Source: CAZSNT01 sp964607765 (lineage in GTDB: Bacteria > Verrucomicrobiota > Lentisphaeria > Oligosphaerales > JABHEG01). Taken from it: a DNA stretch of 46,643 bases. Shown here piece after piece: positions 41,494 to 46,643 of this stretch (positions within the stretch are counted from its first letter, which is position 1; each line of letters starts with the position of its first letter). The stretch lies in the NCBI GenBank assembly GCA_964607765.1, contig CAZSNT010000077.1, forward strand, positions 1 to 46,643, read 5' to 3'. A program made the position numbers and the translations under genes. Below the pieces are notes generated by a model, which was given only the letters and a program-made list of their open reading frames with translations, did no database searches and was not told the origin of the DNA.

Positions 41494-41635
41494 TGTGCCG
41501 TACAACTGCACGCCCGTGCTGCGCTTGGTCCGCCGCGCGCTGATCTCGAGAGTCCGGTCGGGGGGCGGCCTCCGTGCAGACACATTGCCGACATCCGACA
41601 CCCGGACCACGGCGTGGTGAAGGCCTGTCGGTGTG

Positions 41636-42244
41636 TCAGCCATCCGGCGCAGCGCGACGCTCCGCGGTCGCGTCTTCCGGGGCCGTCGTGCGCTCGAGTC
41701 TCACTGCAGTACCGTAGACGAGCAATTCCGCGGCGCTCCCGACTACACTGGTCGTCATGTAGCGTACGTTGATCACGGCGTCCGCGTCGAGTTCCGCTGC
41801 CTGCACCAGCATCCGGTTCGCAGCTGTCCGGCGCGCCTTGCCCATCATCTCGGTGTATTCGGTCAGCTCCCCGCCAAGCACGAGGCGGAGCAGGGCGGAC
41901 AGGTCGTTGCCGAGCCAGATCGCGAAGACGGTGTGGCCTTCGACCAGCCCGAGCACCTCACTCACAGCGTGGCCCGGTACCGTGTCGGAGTTGAGGGTCA
42001 GGATGCCGGATTCAGCCGGTCCCGGCGCCGGCAGCTGCGGGGTTGTACGCCACACCTTCTGTTCGACGGCCAGGGCTGCCAGGACGACCAGGATCCCGCC
42101 CAACAGGCAGAACACGGCCACTCTCAGCCACGGGGGTACCACGGGGTCATCCGCGGTAAGTACGTGCCACGGGATCCCGCCGAATACAGCGGTGAACAAT
42201 CCAAGCACGAACGCGATCGATCCAATCTGCCTGAGCGTTTTCAT
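41636..42244 (-). CDS. Membrane-anchored YbjQ/UPF0145-domain protein
   Basis: 202 residues. Two N-terminal membrane segments (IGSIAFVLGLFTAVFGGIPW and VAVFCLLGGILVVLAALAV) precede a YbjQ-like domain (about 80-190): ILTLNSDTVPGHAVSEVLGL, GKARRTAANRMLVQAAELDA, DAVINVRYMTT, VYGTAVRLE. The domain forms pentameric rings and has been called heavy-metal-binding from its structure, but a function is not established. It is co-directional with, and downstream of, glycerol kinase by 65 bp. Confidence 0.85.
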   Translation of the reverse strand: MKTLRQIGSIAFVLGLFTAVFGGIPWHVLTADDPVVPPWLRVAVFCLLGGILVVLAALAVEQKVWRTTPQLPAPGPAESGILTLNSDTVPGHAVSEVLGLVEGHTVFAIWLGNDLSALLRLVLGGELTEYTEMMGKARRTAANRMLVQAAELDADAVINVRYMTTSVVGSAAELLVYGTAVRLERTTAPEDATAERRAAPDG

Positions 42245-42308
42245 GGCATCTCCTCTGGGTTGCTGTGGTCCCGTGTCGTACCTGCGCGTGGCGTACGTGC
42301 TGCCCTCG

Positions 42309-43808
42309 TCACGCCCAGCCGTGGGTTCGCGTCACAGCGTCGGCCCAGCGTGCCTGTACTGTGCTGCGCTCGGCGGCCGTGCTTGCCGGGGTGAAAACGC
42401 GATCGACCCGGCGTTGGGACTGGAGCGCTTCAGGCGTATCCCATATTCCGGCGCTGAGCCCTGCCAGGTATGCGGCTCCCAAAGCAGTCGTCTCGAGCAC
42501 GGCGGGACGCTCGACTGTGGAGCCGAGCACATCCGCCTGCATCTGCAGCAACAGGTCACTGGCCGCGGCGCCGCCGTCGGCCCGCAGGACGCCGGTCTCC
42601 GCTTCCATGTCCCGAGCCATGGCGCACACCACATCTCCTACCTGAAACGCGATGCTCTGCAGCGTTGCCCGTGCGATGTGCGCCGCAGTGGTGCCGCGGG
42701 TGATACCGATGATCAGACCGCGGGCGCTGGGGTCCCAGTGCGGGGCGCCGAGCCCGACGAACGCCGGCACGACCACCACGCCGCCCGTGTCCGCCACTTG
42801 GGCCGCAAGTTCGTTAACCTGTGGCGCAGAGCCGATGATGCCGAGTCCGTCCCGCAGCCACTGAACCGCGGCGCCGCCGATGAAAACGCTCCCTTCCAGG
42901 GCATACACGGTCGGCTCGCCCTCGAGCCGCCACGCGACGGTCGTCAGGAGATTCGACGTGCTGGCAACGGGCGTCGTGCCCGTATTCACCAGCAGGAAGC
43001 AGCCTGTGCCGTAGGTATTCTTGAGCATGCCGGGCTCCAAGCACAGCTGACCAAACAGAGCCGCCTGCTGATCGCCGGCAATGCCCCCGATCGGTGCGGC
43101 AGCGCCCAGCACGTCCGCTGCGGCATCGCCCAGGCGGCCGCTGCTTGGGACGACGCGCGGCAGCACGCTGCGCGGCACAGCGAACAGGTCCAGTAACTCG
43201 TCATCCCACTCGCCCGTCCGGATGTTGTACAGCATGGTCCGGCTGGCGTTGGACACGTCGGTGACGTGCGTGCGCCCGCCCGAGAGTTTGAAGACGAGCC
43301 AGGAGTCGACCGTGCCGAAAGCCAGCTCGCCGCGTTGCGCCCGAGCCCGCAACCCCGGCACATTGTCAAGCAGCCAACTCAGTTTGCTGGCCGAGAAATA
43401 GGGGTCGGGGAGCAGCCCGGTTTTCCAGCGGATCGCTGCCTCGACATCGGCGCCTTTCAGGGCGTCGGTCTGCGACGCGGTACGCCGGTCCTGCCAGACA
43501 ATGGCGTTGTGAACAGGATCTCCGGTCGAACGGTCCCAGACAACGGCCGTCTCACGCTGGTTTGTGATGCCGATTGCCGCGATGTCCGCAGCTGTCAGAC
43601 CCGCTTTGGCCAAGACGTTCTGCGCTGTCTGCAACTGGGTCGTCCAGATCTCGGATGCGTCATGCTCCACCCAGCCCGGTTGTGGGTAGATCTGCCGGAA
43701 CTCCTTCTGGCTCACGGCCACGCCCGTTCCGCGGCTGTCGAAGAGGATGGACCGCGAGCTCGTGGTCCCTTGATCAAGCGCCAGGATGTATGGAGGGTTT
43801 GCCGGCAT
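42309..43808 (-). CDS. glpK: Glycerol kinase
   Basis: 499 residues, the standard GlpK length, from the ATG at 43808 with ribosome site GAGAGGG. FGGY-family marks: LALDQGTTSSRSILFD (phosphate-1 loop), WVEHDASEIW, TNQRETAVVWDR, ADGGAAASDLLLQMQADVLG near the end. It phosphorylates glycerol to sn-glycerol 3-phosphate. No glpF, glpD or regulator is adjacent, so it seems a stand-alone gene. It lies between the YbjQ-domain protein and a sulfatase, all on the minus strand. Confidence 0.96.
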   Translation of the reverse strand: MPANPPYILALDQGTTSSRSILFDSRGTGVAVSQKEFRQIYPQPGWVEHDASEIWTTQLQTAQNVLAKAGLTAADIAAIGITNQRETAVVWDRSTGDPVHNAIVWQDRRTASQTDALKGADVEAAIRWKTGLLPDPYFSASKLSWLLDNVPGLRARAQRGELAFGTVDSWLVFKLSGGRTHVTDVSNASRTMLYNIRTGEWDDELLDLFAVPRSVLPRVVPSSGRLGDAAADVLGAAAPIGGIAGDQQAALFGQLCLEPGMLKNTYGTGCFLLVNTGTTPVASTSNLLTTVAWRLEGEPTVYALEGSVFIGGAAVQWLRDGLGIIGSAPQVNELAAQVADTGGVVVVPAFVGLGAPHWDPSARGLIIGITRGTTAAHIARATLQSIAFQVGDVVCAMARDMEAETGVLRADGGAAASDLLLQMQADVLGSTVERPAVLETTALGAAYLAGLSAGIWDTPEALQSQRRVDRVFTPASTAAERSTVQARWADAVTRTHGWA

Positions 43809-43860
43809 GTAACAGCCCTCTCGCTGTCTGCTCCCGGTCAGCACAAGCTCTCAGGTTACT

Positions 43861-46482
43861 CTAACGCTCCAAGCGGCGCAGTAGATGGCTGCACATGCGG
43901 TTGGTGTAGCCGCCCGCCTTGCGGGCTGTCTTGATGGTCTCGATCCCGGGCCGCGCCTTCATTCCGATCTGGTTGAGTGCGGTTGCAGCGAAGTGCTTGC
44001 CGCTGGCCGTGGCGGCGTTCTGCAGCACATCCAGGAGGGTCGGCAGCCCGGCGGCCTCTTCGCCCCAATCGCAGAGGGCCTGAGCTGCAGCGACGCGCAC
44101 GCAGGCGCTGTCGTCTTCCAGGAGCGCACGGAATCGCGTCAGGTAGGGGATCGTTTCCTGCCGTGTGCGCGCCTTCACGGGGGAACGGTCGTGGCCGTGG
44201 TGGATGCCGAGAACAGCCCACCAGCGGACGCTGGCGGCCGGGTCGTCAAGGGCCGTCGCGTAGGCGTCCAACGCCGGCTTGCCCGTGCCGTCTTTCAGCT
44301 TCAGGTCCAACACGCGGTTCACGAGGCCGCTCCGATCGACCGACGCGCGCCAGTGTGCGCGTGCCTCCGCTGTTTGAGCGGCAATGCCCGGACCGCCGTG
44401 CCTGTACGTGACCGCAGGGCTATCCTTGAAGCCGAGCCGGCAGGCTTTCGCCTCGAGTTGCTGACCGGGGTCGACCGGCACGGGCTGTGTATAGAGTTTC
44501 CAGGGCCCGGCCGTCGTGCTTCCGGTCAAGGGCTTGATGTTCTCGCCACCGATGACCACGGCCTGCAGATCCATCTGGAACGCGCCTTCTTTCTCTTCAG
44601 GCTTGAGCGTGACCGCGTAGGAACCCGCCTTCGCAATGGTGATGTCGCCGAGCCGGGCCACCTTGAACTCGTCCCAGCCGCCCGTGTTCTCGGCGCAGCC
44701 TTCCAGGGCTTGACCCGCGACCTCTACGATGAACTTGCTGCTCGCGTTGCCGGCGCAGCCCCAGATGACGTGTACGGGCAGCTTGCCGGGCCGCGGGACC
44801 TTGACGTTCCAACTCACCCACGCGCGGCTGTTCCGCCATGCCTGCAGATTCGTCCGGTCCTTGCCTGGCCATGGTTTCGGACCGTTCATCTTGGCCTTCG
44901 TGCCCAAGAGCGTGATGCCTGTTGCCCCGCTACTGGCCGCCTTGCCGACGCGATACGTGATGGACGCCCCGGCCGTGGCGCAGACGAGTGCAGCACGCGT
45001 TTCGCCGCCGACCTGCGTGGGAGTGACGCCCGGCGCGGCAGTTGTCTCGTACTGGTCGTTGGGACGCTTCAGGGCGTCGAATTCGGGTTCGGGGAGCATG
45101 CCGAAGTCACCGGTTTGCCGCATCCAGGCGAAGAGCTCATCGCGCAGACGTCCGAGCGTGGCGCCGTGCGCGGGGACGTCGGCCAGGTTACGTACTTCGT
45201 GGGGATCGGCTTTGATGTCATAGAGTTCCTCAATGGCCTTCGGGCACTCGAAATACTGCAGTTCCGGTCCCTTCAGCTTGCCTTCGGCATGGAGCCGCCG
45301 CATTTCCTGCATGGTGGGCATCTTGTTCATGTAGTCCACGTCGAGCGAACGCGGCAGGTGCGGCTGGAAGTTGCGGATGTACTTGAAGCGGCCGTCGCGC
45401 ACGCAGCGGATCGTGTCATTGGCTTCGTCGACGCGGTCCCGGGCGCCGTAGATGTAACGGCGCGGCACGGCCTTCTGCGGCCCCATGAACGGTTGGCCCT
45501 GCATGTGTTTGGGGACGTCGACGCCGCAGAGCGAAAGCACGGTTGGCCCGAAATCGATGAACTGGACGAGTTCATCAGTCGCCGTGTTCGGGCGGAAAGC
45601 CAGGGCATCGCCGGGACTGGCACGGTGACGCAGCGTCTTGGGGACGCGGACGATCAGCGGCGCGTGTGACCCGGAATCGTAGATCCAGCGTTTGCCGCGC
45701 GGCAGGCCGCGGCCGTGGTCGCCCCAGAACCAGACGATGGTGTTCTCGGCCAGGCCGTCCTTGGCCAGTTCGCCGAGGATTCGCGCCACTTCCTTGTCCA
45801 TCAGCGTGATGTTGTCCGCATACTGGGCCCAGTCCTTGCGCACTACCGGTGTATCGGGGTGGTACGCGGGGATGTTCGCTTTGGCCGGGTCGTGCAGCTC
45901 CTCCGGCGTCAGTTGCTCATCGGCCTGCTGCCGGCGTTTCGCGTTCCGGATCTGGCTCTCGTGTGTCGTGCCCAGGTTGATCACGGTGAAGAACGGCTGA
46001 TTCTCGGCGCGGCCGCGCCACCACTTGGAGCCGCCCTGAACGTCCCAGGCTGTTGCCGGGGGATTGAACTGGTAGTCGGTTTTGGAGTGGTTCGAGCAGT
46101 AGTAGCCGGCGGCGCGCAGGTATTCCGTGAAACATCTCACTTCGGGCTGCGGCACGCCGCGGCAGCGCATGTGATTCGTGCCGATGCAGGTCGGATACAT
46201 GGCCGAGATGATGCCGGAGCGGGCCGGGGCGCAGACGCCCATGTGCGCGAAGCAGGAATCGAAGCGCGTGCCTTGTGCCGCGAACGCGTCCAGATTCGGC
46301 GTCACCGCGTAGGTGTCACCGTAGCATCCGAGGTCGGGGCTGATGTCCTCGACGCTGATCCAGAGCACGTTGGGGCGTTCGGGTTGCGTGCCCGGCAGGT
46401 CGGCGGCCCTGCTCCAACGTGGCGCGCAGGCCGTGGCGGAAGCCAGCAGGCCGGTTGTCTTGAGGAACTCTCGTCTTCGCAT
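43861..46482 (-). CDS. Tat-exported sulfatase with HEAT-like C-terminal extension
   Basis: 873 residues from the ATG at 46482 (ribosome site GGAGAG). Twin-arginine-type signal MRRREFLKTTGLLASATACA. The sulfatase core (about 35-480) has RPNVLWISVEDISPDLGCYG, formylglycine motif CAPARS with Cys84, and the second metal site TIVWFWGDHGRGLPRGKRW. A beta-rich middle part (about 520-700) with KMNGPKPWPGKDRTNL and YAVTLKP looks like a carbohydrate- or fucosidase-associated domain. The last ~150 residues contain helical pairs like HEAT repeats (DPAASVRWWAVLGIHHG, DDSACVRVAAAQALCDWGEE). Such sulfatases with HEAT tails are typical of PVC bacteria that degrade sulfated algal or host glycans. Confidence 0.92.
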   Translation of the reverse strand: MRRREFLKTTGLLASATACAPRWSRAADLPGTQPERPNVLWISVEDISPDLGCYGDTYAVTPNLDAFAAQGTRFDSCFAHMGVCAPARSGIISAMYPTCIGTNHMRCRGVPQPEVRCFTEYLRAAGYYCSNHSKTDYQFNPPATAWDVQGGSKWWRGRAENQPFFTVINLGTTHESQIRNAKRRQQADEQLTPEELHDPAKANIPAYHPDTPVVRKDWAQYADNITLMDKEVARILGELAKDGLAENTIVWFWGDHGRGLPRGKRWIYDSGSHAPLIVRVPKTLRHRASPGDALAFRPNTATDELVQFIDFGPTVLSLCGVDVPKHMQGQPFMGPQKAVPRRYIYGARDRVDEANDTIRCVRDGRFKYIRNFQPHLPRSLDVDYMNKMPTMQEMRRLHAEGKLKGPELQYFECPKAIEELYDIKADPHEVRNLADVPAHGATLGRLRDELFAWMRQTGDFGMLPEPEFDALKRPNDQYETTAAPGVTPTQVGGETRAALVCATAGASITYRVGKAASSGATGITLLGTKAKMNGPKPWPGKDRTNLQAWRNSRAWVSWNVKVPRPGKLPVHVIWGCAGNASSKFIVEVAGQALEGCAENTGGWDEFKVARLGDITIAKAGSYAVTLKPEEKEGAFQMDLQAVVIGGENIKPLTGSTTAGPWKLYTQPVPVDPGQQLEAKACRLGFKDSPAVTYRHGGPGIAAQTAEARAHWRASVDRSGLVNRVLDLKLKDGTGKPALDAYATALDDPAASVRWWAVLGIHHGHDRSPVKARTRQETIPYLTRFRALLEDDSACVRVAAAQALCDWGEEAAGLPTLLDVLQNAATASGKHFAATALNQIGMKARPGIETIKTARKAGGYTNRMCSHLLRRLER

Positions 46483-46569
46483 CACGGCGTTCTCTCCATA
46501 GCACGAGTGCTGAACTGTCGGCGCGTCGCGGAAGCTGTCCCAGCGCTCTAGCGGGCAGACACGGCCTGG

Positions 46570-46643
46570 GACCGCCGAGCACCAGCTCGGCATCCGGGAG
46601 CCCAACCCAAGTGAGCAGGGAGCCGAGCTGGTGCTCGGCGGTC
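46570..46643. repeat. Inverted pair of the GCCGAGC hairpin repeat
   Basis: The 22-bp sequence at 46570-46591 is repeated as an exact reverse complement at 46622-46643, reaching the window edge. Each half also folds by itself (GCCGAGC/GCTCGGC). The same 22 bp and its CCTGG flank occur at 23485-23511. It is upstream of the Tat sulfatase gene. Confidence 0.88.

Overview
The window is GC-rich, gene-dense bacterial DNA. Its content (three divergent sulfatases, a 1,488-residue secreted protein with LamG, TIM-barrel-like and malectin-like parts, Tat-exported enzymes, many short intergenic repeat families) fits a member of the PVC group, most like Kiritimatiellota, Lentisphaerota or Planctomycetota. 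This is inferred from gene content only: no rRNA, tRNA or classical phylogenetic marker other than carB is present.

Layout. 1-2270: a small toxin-antitoxin island (BrnT/BrnA, a short membrane protein, HicA/HicB) flanked by two direct copies of a roughly 230-bp structured repeat. 2271-7186: a giant secreted carbohydrate-active protein, preceded by a DUF433 antitoxin and a broken DUF5615 partner. 7285-11738: a LuxR-type regulator divergent from carB, which ends in a strong terminator. 11820-13818: a three-gene ubiquitin-like/E1-like operon (MoaD-like carrier, HesA/MoeB-like enzyme, ThiS-ThiF fusion) with its own promoter. 13924-23418: sulfatase, phospholipase D-type protein, aldo/keto reductase, Tat-exported metallophosphoesterase, TcdA, a second sulfatase, and a nitronate monooxygenase-type flavoprotein.

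23546-31351 is a tightly overlapping seven-gene surface-polysaccharide operon: a winged-helix regulator, a Wzx-like flippase, a HisH-like amidotransferase, a HisF-like protein lacking the first cyclase aspartate, a WbpG/WbuX N-acetyl-sugar amidotransferase, a GT4 glycosyltransferase and a large polytopic membrane protein. The HisH/HisF/WbuX trio points to an acetamidino (amidine) sugar in the glycan. 31352-32559 holds a small lipoprotein gene and a 750-bp gap with a striking pair of inverted 48-nt modules, each made of two hairpins whose stems differ but stay complementary. 32471-40408 is an RND efflux operon (TolC-like lipoprotein, an unknown exported protein with an Arg/Ser-rich tail, a long membrane-fusion protein, an RND permease with altered proton-relay residues). 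40409-40848 is a composite repeat region, followed by a potassium-channel-like protein, a YbjQ-domain membrane protein, glycerol kinase and a third, HEAT-tailed Tat sulfatase.

No rRNA, tRNA, CRISPR array, insertion sequence or phage gene was recognised. The most interesting items are the covarying hairpin modules, the cassette-like TA island with leaderless-type promoters, the orphan ubiquitin-like operon with a cysteine-free E1-like fusion, the amidine-sugar operon, and several intergenic repeat families shared between distant sites.
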